From contig CAZELP010000027.1 of NCBI GenBank assembly GCA_964513205.1, positions 1 through 21,598 on the forward strand: a DNA stretch of 21,598 nucleotides, written 5' to 3'. Made by a program: the position numbers and the translations under genes. Under the pieces are notes generated by a model. The model saw only the letters and a list, made by a program, of their open reading frames with translations. It was not told the origin of the DNA and searched no databases. This document shows, in pieces, positions 1 through 6,547 of this stretch. Source of the stretch: JAGVJT01 sp964513205 (GTDB lineage Bacteria > Pseudomonadota > Gammaproteobacteria > Legionellales > Legionellaceae). The first letter of the stretch is position 1. Every line of letters starts with the position of its first letter.

Positions 1-36
1 ATCAGTTTGAACGCGAGTGGGGTAAAATGAGAAAAG

Positions 37-75
37 TTGCTTAACCAGGTGTGTGTTTTTGCTTGACCAGGTCAA
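37..75. promoter_or_regulatory. Possible operator: 14-base direct repeat at 22-base pitch with a palindrome
   Basis: TTGCTTAACCAGGT at 37-50 recurs as TTGCTTGACCAGGT at 59-72 with one mismatch. The start-to-start distance is 22 bases, close to two helical turns. The second copy sits in a perfect palindrome, TTGACC-A-GGTCAA (63-75). This is the geometry of a regulator site bound on one face of DNA, and it lies about 180 bases upstream of the gene at 256. I do not recognise the regulator. It could equally belong to an upstream gene outside the window or be chance. Confidence 0.3.
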
Positions 76-255
76 TCCTTTGAATTTCAGAATAGGTAAG
101 TCTACATATTTATTTGATTTATTCAATTTAAATGGTGATTGAACCTAGTGAGTAGAGCGATTCAAACCCAATAAAATGCTTACAATTTACACAAATCCTG
201 TTAAGATAAGCCCCAAAAAACACGTTTCTGCTTACATAACAGGAGTCATATTTCG

Positions 256-915
256 ATGAGAGAATTAACAATAGATGAACAATTGGAGATGAGTAATATT
301 TTGGCTGATGCGCGAAAAATACGACACACAGACCCTGGTGACGCTCGCATTCAAATTGAAGCAGTGCGAGACTTTATTCAATATTTCAATTCGCTTGGCT
401 CGATTGATTTTAGTGATGCGGCTACTAGCATTGCAATCTACGGATGTATTTTAATAGCACAAGATGGCGCAGAACTACTCGCTACAGAAAAGTTAACAGA
501 TGAAGAGTTCGCTCAATTAAAAGCGCTTTCCGATGTGAACTTTAAGCAACTCAATGAATGGAAAGAGCAGCTCAGATTAAACCGCCCATCACGAGTATAT
601 CCATCTCTAAATGGAGAAAGAGAATCGTTTAAGGCATCACCTAAACCCTCATCTGATACTCCACTTTACTGTGCAAAAAAATCTTCGTCAAGTCATCCTA
701 CTTTTTTGATTAGATTATGGGCATCCCCCCTCACTAAAATTGCATTGTGTCTTCTCATGGCAAGTGCAGTAACATTTGGCTTAACAGGGGTTGGTGTAAT
801 CATTGAAGCAGGCGCAATTGTTGCTGCAACCTTATTGGCCACTTCAGTGGGATTATTTGCAACAAGCGCGGCATTAACTGTCGAGAAAACATCTACGCCC
901 GCCATAAGCGTCTAG
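256..915 (+). CDS. Unrecognised protein with C-terminal double membrane hairpin
   Basis: A 219-residue protein that I cannot assign to a family. The ATG at 256 is preceded by AGGAG (241-245) with a 10-base spacer, so the start is well supported. Residues 1-115 look soluble, helical and acidic. Residues 116-150 are a Ser/Pro/Lys-rich linker. Residues about 155-211 form two hydrophobic stretches separated by a short Gly/Glu turn, predicting a membrane hairpin, and the tail ends in TSTPAISV. No signal peptide is visible. It stands alone, convergent with the gene at 1109-1639. A soluble head with a C-terminal hairpin is seen in some host-membrane-targeted effectors of intracellular bacteria, but that role is conjecture here. 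Confidence 0.75.
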   Translation: MRELTIDEQLEMSNILADARKIRHTDPGDARIQIEAVRDFIQYFNSLGSIDFSDAATSIAIYGCILIAQDGAELLATEKLTDEEFAQLKALSDVNFKQLNEWKEQLRLNRPSRVYPSLNGERESFKASPKPSSDTPLYCAKKSSSSHPTFLIRLWASPLTKIALCLLMASAVTFGLTGVGVIIEAGAIVAATLLATSVGLFATSAALTVEKTSTPAISV

Positions 916-1108
916 TACTTATTATTGCCATCACCAGATCCTACTCAGTGGGGTTTGGTGCTCAATTAAGCCTACGATTAGACTTTCACTCAATAGAGTG
1001 CCGCAAAGGAGTAAAAGCTCGAGCACAACGGATTCTACGAGTCGTATGACAAAATTAATTTAATGGAGTGGCTCAGAGTAAACTCACATAATTTTGCATA
1101 AATATTGG

Positions 1109-1639
1109 TCAGTTAGTTGGCCTGTTATTAGGTTTTGAACCCGGCTGTTCTTCTTCTGTTGAAATATCAGAACACGATTTCATCGATTTATATGCGTCTC
1201 TATAGTCATGAAATTTCACGCTCGTAATGCCTTTTTCGGCTAAGTAATCATCCACAAGCGCTTTAATGCGATCGAGAAGTGTTGGAATATATTGTTGAAA
1301 TTTCTTTAGCAAGCGCATATTGTTTTCATAGTGACCCTCAGAGCAGAATGTGTCTAAATTCTTTGGGTCTTCTTTCTGCTCTTGGATTCTGTATTGTTTC
1401 CATTCTTCAAATGCTTTTTCCAAATCGACAAGTATATCGTTCATATCTTTATATTGCCCTTCGTTTTTTGAGTCGGTTGCTTTTATGTTTTCTAATAATT
1501 GATTCATCTGGCCTAATTCGCGTGAGTAGTAGTACAGTTCAGAGTCTGAACGATTTTGTTTTTCCCAACTTGGTAAAAATTCGAGAAGATCATTTTGAAG
1601 GTTTTTTATTCGATCAGAAATATTACTTAGATTTGCCAT
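1109..1639 (-). CDS. Unrecognised acidic, helical protein
   Basis: A 176-residue protein of unknown function. The ATG at 1637-1639 follows an AGGGGG ribosome-binding site (1645-1650 on this strand), which supports the start. It is very rich in Glu, Lys, Gln, Asp and Leu, with heptad-like hydrophobic spacing over residues 1-135, so it is probably mostly alpha-helical, perhaps coiled-coil. It has no signal peptide or membrane segment. The last 20 residues are polar and contain an EEE run followed by Pro/Asn/Ser. That resembles the E-block seen near the C-terminus of many Dot/Icm substrates, but it is weak evidence alone. The upstream region (1650-1700) is very AT-rich and probably holds its promoter. 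Confidence 0.7.
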   Translation of the reverse strand: MANLSNISDRIKNLQNDLLEFLPSWEKQNRSDSELYYYSRELGQMNQLLENIKATDSKNEGQYKDMNDILVDLEKAFEEWKQYRIQEQKEDPKNLDTFCSEGHYENNMRLLKKFQQYIPTLLDRIKALVDDYLAEKGITSVKFHDYRDAYKSMKSCSDISTEEEQPGSKPNNRPTN

Positions 1640-2050
1640 ATCCGCCCCCTAAACTTTATATATTTTATGTATGATATAATTCTAGTCTGATATTTGTTAT
1701 TTTTCTAATAAGGGCACATCGAAGATAGGTTCTAATTTGTTTAAATGCGAATCTAAAGCTTAAAAATTAAGCTGTTAGTTTGGTATACCTATTTGAACAT
1801 TGTGTGCCGTAGAGATACTTGTTCTCAAGAGATTTAAATCTGCTCGCGAAGCTCTGATAAAGTTAAATTGAATGCGGTATCGAGATCCTTCAAGCTACGC
1901 CGTTTTCAGGACGTGGTGGAGAGTTACGTCAGTTCATTTTAGTCGATTCAGCGTCACTGTGTTTATAGGACAATTGGCGAAGAATAAATTGACTAAATAA
2001 AAATCACATCGTACAATGGTTTTTACGTTACTGTAAAGAGAGTACCTGTT
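1640..2050. other. 411-base divergent intergenic region
   Basis: This gap separates the divergent genes at 1639 (minus) and 2051 (plus). I see no coding stretch or RNA gene in it. The left end is AT-rich and probably holds the minus-strand promoter. The right end carries the plus-strand promoter listed separately. The middle (about 1780-1960) has no structure I can support. Confidence 0.5.
1989..2017 (+). promoter_or_regulatory. Sigma70-like promoter for the gene at 2051
   Basis: A -35 box TTGACT (1989-1994; 5 of 6 consensus) and a -10 box TACAAT (2012-2017; 5 of 6) are separated by exactly 17 bases. Transcription would begin near 2024, leaving a leader of about 27 bases. That leader contains an AAGAGAG ribosome-binding site (2036-2042) eight bases before the ATG at 2051. 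Confidence 0.65.
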
Positions 2051-3055
2051 ATGCAAACAAAAATCGAACCTAATTTAACGTTTGTTGAAATTTCGGAGCT
2101 AGGTCAAAAAACACGTATCAGTATTTTTGAAGATGAGCTTCCATTCCCGTTGCGTCGTGAAGAGACGCTTGATTCTGATGGAAATGTAAAAACAGTTAAG
2201 GAAATGGCTGCAAATCAAATTGTTGTCGCCATGCTAAATGCAGAAATACACAATTTAGCAGCGCTATGCGTGACATTAGAACAAAAATGTCTGTCTAAAG
2301 GACTTAGGGTTTCTTTCATTATACTTAAACCTTATAAAGATACAGCTCTTTATTATTTAAAGTTTTCCGCTGCTCCAGAATTGTTTACCGAGATATTCAA
2401 TGAAGTCTCTCGATTAATAAAAGATGCAGCTATCATACCCCGATGCAGACGACATTTGGGTTCTGTAGAAATGACAGAAAAACATTCTCATCAGATAGTA
2501 TCGCCCATAATGATTGGGCTTGTTGAATCTGAAATGTCTCAAGACAGAAAAAAAACAATTATTACCCTCTTCAAAAATCCTGAATACAATCAGATCATTC
2601 GAAAAGAAGAAATAACATTTAAAAATGGAAATGTTATACATAATCAAAATGAAGTCACAGATAATGCCTCTCTCAACGCTTATCATAATTCTTTCTTCAA
2701 GAAATCCGCTGTAAAAAAAGTAAAAATCACCATCGATAATGATTCTGGATTTCCTCACCCCGTTCGTACAGAAGAATTTTTTGATGAAAAAAGCTGTGTC
2801 AAAACAGGAGAAATGTGTGCTGATCATATCCTATTCAGCAGAAATAGTAGCTTCTCTCTTGATGTATTAAAAATGCGCTTACAATCTCAAGGTGCTGATT
2901 TTTCATTGAGCGAACAAGAATGTACCAGATCCATGTCTTTTCTTTTTTTCAAACCATATCAAACTGAATTGTCAATGCCTATTGTAATAAAAGAGATGCG
3001 TCATTTAGACAATCAAAGCTACCCAGAACAGGATTTTATGAGGCAAGGCTGTTGA
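2051..3055 (+). CDS. Unrecognised protein with three copies of an internal module
   Basis: A 334-residue protein I cannot assign. The start is fixed by AAGAGAG at 2036-2042 and a good upstream promoter. Three related segments are visible at about residues 20-105, 167-215 and 223-310. Each begins with a beta-like stretch (ISIFED, IITLFK, ITIDND), then a Pro-x-R or R-K-E-E turn, a Gly/Asp-containing hairpin and, in copies 1 and 3, K-T-x-x-E-M-x-A-x-x-I. Copies 1 and 3 also share a later Phe-rich strand followed by F/L-K-P-Y (residues 89-96 and 297-303). The middle copy is shorter and more divergent. There is no signal peptide or membrane segment. Codon use is AT-rich compared with the gsp and rpsB blocks, consistent with an accessory gene. 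Confidence 0.8.
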   Translation: MQTKIEPNLTFVEISELGQKTRISIFEDELPFPLRREETLDSDGNVKTVKEMAANQIVVAMLNAEIHNLAALCVTLEQKCLSKGLRVSFIILKPYKDTALYYLKFSAAPELFTEIFNEVSRLIKDAAIIPRCRRHLGSVEMTEKHSHQIVSPIMIGLVESEMSQDRKKTIITLFKNPEYNQIIRKEEITFKNGNVIHNQNEVTDNASLNAYHNSFFKKSAVKKVKITIDNDSGFPHPVRTEEFFDEKSCVKTGEMCADHILFSRNSSFSLDVLKMRLQSQGADFSLSEQECTRSMSFLFFKPYQTELSMPIVIKEMRHLDNQSYPEQDFMRQGC

Positions 3056-3230
3056 TCTACACAGGACGAATCTTCCGCATGCTCACATACTGATTAGGGA
3101 CTGTTGACCTTAATCAAGGTGTACTCAGCGTCTAAGGACGGTAAAGTGAATCTTGATTGACCACGGAAGTTTTTCTTGAGTTATTAAAAACATCGGGTAT
3201 CTTACCATTTTGTTAATAATAAAAAATAGC

Positions 3231-3453
3231 ATGAGCACAGATGTAGTATTTATTCCAGGAGCTTTGGCATCGTCAGGAACATCATTTTCAAAAAAAAGCA
3301 CAGCTTCATTATGTCGATGTCTTGACTGGCGTTTCTATTGTAGAAATAGCCAATCAATTTGCAAAAAATGCTCCGAATAAATTTACTCTAATTGCCTTCT
3401 CTATGAACCATCTCTTATTTCGCACGCTTCACAGGGTGAAAGGGAACGACTAA
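3231..3453 (+). pseudogene. Alpha/beta-hydrolase remnant, frameshifted and truncated
   Basis: The ATG at 3231 opens with MSTDVVFIPGALAS, the first beta strand and HxG/PGA-type oxyanion region of an alpha/beta hydrolase. After about codon 15 the sensible protein continues in the frame one base further on, from the CAG at 3274 (QEHHFQKKAQLHYVDVLTG and on to TLIAFSM), reaching the approach to the nucleophile elbow. Homologs then need Ser-Met-Gly, but here the text reads SMN and degenerates to a stop at 3451-3453. The gene therefore lost a few codons with a frameshift near 3270-3276 and everything after the nucleophile Ser, including the catalytic Asp and His. It ends 10 bases from the convergent MFS gene. 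The 3056-3230 gap before it contains no gene that I can see. Confidence 0.7.
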
Positions 3454-3463
3454 ACTCGACGCG

Positions 3464-4846
3464 TTAAGATCGTTTGATTAATGTTTCACCGTCTTCTTTT
3501 TTGAGTTTTAAAAATACAAACCAACAAAGACTGGTTGCTATTCCCAGTGAAAAAAAAGTGTGTTGCAAAATCTCAAGTGTGAGTGTTGGCATATGCTTGG
3601 TGTGCTGAAAGTATCGAATAATAATTGCTGCTGAAGCCACACCAAAGCTGATGGCCAATTGCTGGATTGTGCTCATCACACTTGTCGCACTGCTTTGATA
3701 TTTTGCTTCAATCTGTGCGTATGCCAATGAGTTCATTGCTGTAAACTGTAATGCAATCAGAACACCGTAAAAAAAAGTCAGAGCAGAAATACAGTGTTGA
3801 GGTGTGGTAATTGAAATAAGGCCAAATGAAGAAATGGATACGGCAATACAAAGTGTGTTTACCATGAGCACTTTTTTATAGCCAAATCGACGTAAAATTG
3901 GATGCGCCATCGGTTTGATGACAAAAATTCCAATGGCAACAGGTGCGATTAAAAAACCGGATAACTGAGGTTCGAATTGAAGTCCGATCTGAAAAGCCAA
4001 AGGCAACAGAAATGGAACACCACCAAAACTGAGTCGACAAATAAGATTGCTAATCACTGCGATAGAAAACGTTCTGCTTTGAAACAGCTCTGTTTTTACA
4101 ATGGGATGAGGTTGTCGCTTTGACCAAAAATAGTAACTCATCAAAAGCACACACGCAAATACAATCATTTTGGCTGATGATTCAAGACTGAATGTGGATT
4201 CACTGATTAAAGACAAACCAAGTGTCAGTAAGGATAAGCCACTACTAAACAGCAAAAATCCGACTTTATCCAAGCGGTGAGTTGGAATTGGAGGAAGAGC
4301 TGGAATGCCTTTGAGTGCCAGTAAAAATACAATTAAGCCAATCGGTGCATTGACCCAAAATATCCAACGCCATGATAAATAATAGGTAATCAATCCGCCG
4401 ACCCAAGGCCCTAATAGCATTCCCAATGATGCAATCATGATGACAACGGTCATCTTATTTAAAATTTCGTGACGTTCTGAGGTTTTAATGATGATCAGCC
4501 GACCGATTGGGAGCATCATGGAACCCCCTAATCCTTGTACCGCTCGAGCACATACAAGAGCGGTTAGTGAGTCAGTGAGTGCACATGCGATAGAGCTTAA
4601 AGTAAATGTTGTAATTGCAAAAACAAAGACCTTTTTCACACCGTATCGGTCGGCAATCCAACCACTAATGGGAATGAAAATCGCCAAACTCAAGAGATAT
4701 GTAATCAGTGCCAGTTTTAAATCGACAGGATTGACAGATAGATTCAAGGCCATGGCAGGGATAGCCGTATTTAATGCTGTACCATCAAGAGACTCCATCA
4801 ACATGGCGAGTGCGATGATCACAAGGGTTAGGGAAGGGGTTCGCAT
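3464..4846 (-). CDS. MFS drug exporter, DHA2 (14-helix) family, MdtD-like
   Basis: An inner-membrane proton-coupled exporter of the major facilitator superfamily. From the ATG at 4844-4846 it is 460 residues, close to MdtD-type proteins. Motifs are in the expected order: LDGTALNTAIP in helix 1 (DHA2 motif D1, residues 20-30), GWIADRYGVKK between helices 2 and 3 (motif A, 62-72), and GMLLGPWVGG in helix 5 (antiporter motif C, 142-151). The C-terminus is short and basic. The frame stays open upstream to 5155, but a sigma70-like promoter at 4877-4905 and the family's usual N-terminus both favour the start at 4846. No clear ribosome-binding site precedes it. It is divergent from the porin gene; substrate unknown. 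Confidence 0.9.
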   Translation of the reverse strand: MRTPSLTLVIIALAMLMESLDGTALNTAIPAMALNLSVNPVDLKLALITYLLSLAIFIPISGWIADRYGVKKVFVFAITTFTLSSIACALTDSLTALVCARAVQGLGGSMMLPIGRLIIIKTSERHEILNKMTVVIMIASLGMLLGPWVGGLITYYLSWRWIFWVNAPIGLIVFLLALKGIPALPPIPTHRLDKVGFLLFSSGLSLLTLGLSLISESTFSLESSAKMIVFACVLLMSYYFWSKRQPHPIVKTELFQSRTFSIAVISNLICRLSFGGVPFLLPLAFQIGLQFEPQLSGFLIAPVAIGIFVIKPMAHPILRRFGYKKVLMVNTLCIAVSISSFGLISITTPQHCISALTFFYGVLIALQFTAMNSLAYAQIEAKYQSSATSVMSTIQQLAISFGVASAAIIIRYFQHTKHMPTLTLEILQHTFFSLGIATSLCWFVFLKLKKEDGETLIKRS

Positions 4847-4876
4847 GAGAAAAACAATCAGATTGGTTATCAGGTG

Positions 4877-4905
4877 ATTGTATAAATTTTTAGAATCGGG
4901 AACAA
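4877..4905 (-). promoter_or_regulatory. Sigma70-like promoter for the MFS exporter
   Basis: Read on the minus strand: TTGTTC (4905-4900), 17 bases, then TACAAT (4882-4877; 5 of 6 consensus). The start site would fall near 4870, only about 25 bases before the ATG at 4846. It lies back to back with the porin promoter, whose -35 box is 36 bases away, so one regulator could act on both. Confidence 0.45.
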
Positions 4906-4940
4906 TAGACAACCTTTTCTGAAACGGTTGGTTTAGTCGA

Positions 4941-4969
4941 TTGACAGCAAGTTTCGAAAGCTGTTTTAT
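4941..4969 (+). promoter_or_regulatory. Sigma70-like promoter for the porin
   Basis: A perfect -35 box TTGACA (4941-4946), a 17-base spacer and a weaker -10 TTTTAT (4964-4969; 4 of 6). Transcription would begin near 4976, which argues against the in-frame ATG at 4975 and for the ATG at 5005 as the porin start. Confidence 0.5.
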
Positions 4970-5004
4970 AACGTGTGAAAATGAAATACAAGGATGTTGT
5001 CGTG

Positions 5005-6540
5005 ATGAGAAAGAGTTTTTGGGCTGTTCTTTTGATTTTGTTGTGGAGTGGCAATACAGCAGCTGCCAAAGAGACGAAATCTTTAGCAACTGCTGTGGCA
5101 GGTGTGACTCCAACCCTTGTCGAGTGGGATAACGAGGGTTTTTCGATTCGTACACGGGATGGTGAAAATGAGCTTCGTTTGGGTTTGTTGCTTCAAGCCG
5201 ATCAAGATATTTTCTTTGAAACGGAAGGCTTAACCATCAACGATGGTGTTGATTCTGTGCCTGTGATTAACCGTTCTTCAGTTGATCGAATTTGGATTCG
5301 TCGTGCTCGGCCTATTTTTTCAGGGCATCTTTTAAAGTACAACAACTTTGTTTTTGCTCCGGATTTTGGACAAGGCCAAACGCGGCTATTTGATGCTGCG
5401 GTTGATGTGCATTATATCAAATGGCTTGCTTTTATGGCCGGAAAGCAAGTGAGCTTGTTGGCTGGATTGCAACAATTTAAAGATCAATCTACGCTGTTTG
5501 TGATGGAGCCTGGTTATGCGACTAACATGGCACCTAACCGTGAAGTTGGATTTGTATTACATGGTCAATGGGGGCCTCAAGGTTATCCTGAAAATGATGC
5601 ACCTTATGTTGATCAACGCGGATTTCGTGAGTGGTTTTCTTATCAAATCGGTGTTTTTTCCGGAACGGCTGACAACACAAACCCAGGTTTAAACCCCGTT
5701 TCCACAACCGCGTTTAGCACCGAAAATGCGACATTAGAAAACAAAGCATTTGAGGCACGCCTATTTTCTAATCCATTTTTAGGTAAAAAAGAATACCCTT
5801 GGTTGAAGGGGATTGGAGTTGGAATGTCGGCAGGGGTTGATAATCCTTCAAATGAGGCAAATTTGCCTGCGATTCTTTCAATTGGACAGAACCCCGTTTT
5901 TACGTATTCGACTAATGCTGTTGCAAATGGTCAGCGCTATCGTTTTCACCCCCAAGGGTATTGGTTTGTTGGTCCTGCTGGGATTACATTCGATTGGGGA
6001 TTTACCGCTCAACATGTGCTTAATAAAACGCTCAACTCACCTCCAAGCCCTAATACGTTCTCTCTTTTACAACACAATAATGCGGGAGAAGTTCAGTTTG
6101 CCTATAACATTACTGGAGAGGCATTGGATTTTATGCAAAAAATAGTTCCTAATCGGCCTTTTAATCCACACGAACGAGGCTCGTTTGGAGCATTTCAGTT
6201 GGTTGCTCGTTGGTCGATGTTGTCTATGAGCCCGAATATTTTTGATGCTTTTGTGGTTTCAGGTGATTCATCTCGTTACGTTTATTCTGATCCTAGAACT
6301 TCGGTCTCTTACGCCAACACTTGGACAATTGGTGTAAATTGGATTTTAAACCGAGCTGTACGTATGGTCACAGAATATGATCAAACCAGTTTTATTGGTG
6401 GATGCTCAACAGGAGCTTTGTCGGCCAAAGAAAATCCTGGATGTCTTACTGGAGGAGATGCCACTTACGCACTGACGAGTCGAGTTTTAAATAGACCCGA
6501 TGAAAAAATTCTAATGCAGCGTGTTCAGATTCAATTTTGA
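5005..6540 (+). CDS. Phosphate-selective porin O/P-type outer-membrane channel
   Basis: An outer-membrane beta-barrel of the OprO/OprP family, 511 residues from the ATG at 5005. The signal peptide is clear: RK n-region, hydrophobic SFWAVLLILLW, and cleavage after TAAA near residue 21. The mature part has alternating strands rich in aromatic residues, the family-typical early DGENELRLGLLLQADQ strand, IWIRRARPIFSG, and a C-terminal strand ending in Phe, as the Bam insertion signal requires. In-frame ATGs at 4975 and 4981 exist, but the promoter start site near 4976 and AAGGA at 4990-4994 favour 5005. The family carries phosphate or polyphosphate in Pseudomonas; the substrate here is not established. 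It ends 7 bases from the convergent gene at 6548, with no terminator between. Confidence 0.88.
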   Translation: MRKSFWAVLLILLWSGNTAAAKETKSLATAVAGVTPTLVEWDNEGFSIRTRDGENELRLGLLLQADQDIFFETEGLTINDGVDSVPVINRSSVDRIWIRRARPIFSGHLLKYNNFVFAPDFGQGQTRLFDAAVDVHYIKWLAFMAGKQVSLLAGLQQFKDQSTLFVMEPGYATNMAPNREVGFVLHGQWGPQGYPENDAPYVDQRGFREWFSYQIGVFSGTADNTNPGLNPVSTTAFSTENATLENKAFEARLFSNPFLGKKEYPWLKGIGVGMSAGVDNPSNEANLPAILSIGQNPVFTYSTNAVANGQRYRFHPQGYWFVGPAGITFDWGFTAQHVLNKTLNSPPSPNTFSLLQHNNAGEVQFAYNITGEALDFMQKIVPNRPFNPHERGSFGAFQLVARWSMLSMSPNIFDAFVVSGDSSRYVYSDPRTSVSYANTWTIGVNWILNRAVRMVTEYDQTSFIGGCSTGALSAKENPGCLTGGDATYALTSRVLNRPDEKILMQRVQIQF

Positions 6541-6547
6541 AAACTCA

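Noticed and set aside
3..44. Open frame QFEREWGKMRKVA ending at a TAA, possibly the 3' end of an upstream gene
   Set aside because: Only 13 codons are visible and there is no recognisable motif; chance is as likely.
1279..1674. 131-codon hydrophobic frame on the plus strand
   Set aside because: It is antisense to the gene at 1109-1639, which has a good ribosome-binding site; the hydrophobicity is a shadow of the other strand's codons.
3105..3165. Inverted segments AATCAAG and CTTGATT with adjacent TTGACC boxes
   Set aside because: A 7-bp stem with a loop over 30 bases and no matching -10 box; not distinguishable from chance.
4847..5155. N-terminal 103-codon extension of the MFS exporter frame
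   Set aside because: It lacks a membrane or signal character, overlaps the porin start antisense, and lies upstream of the exporter's own promoter.
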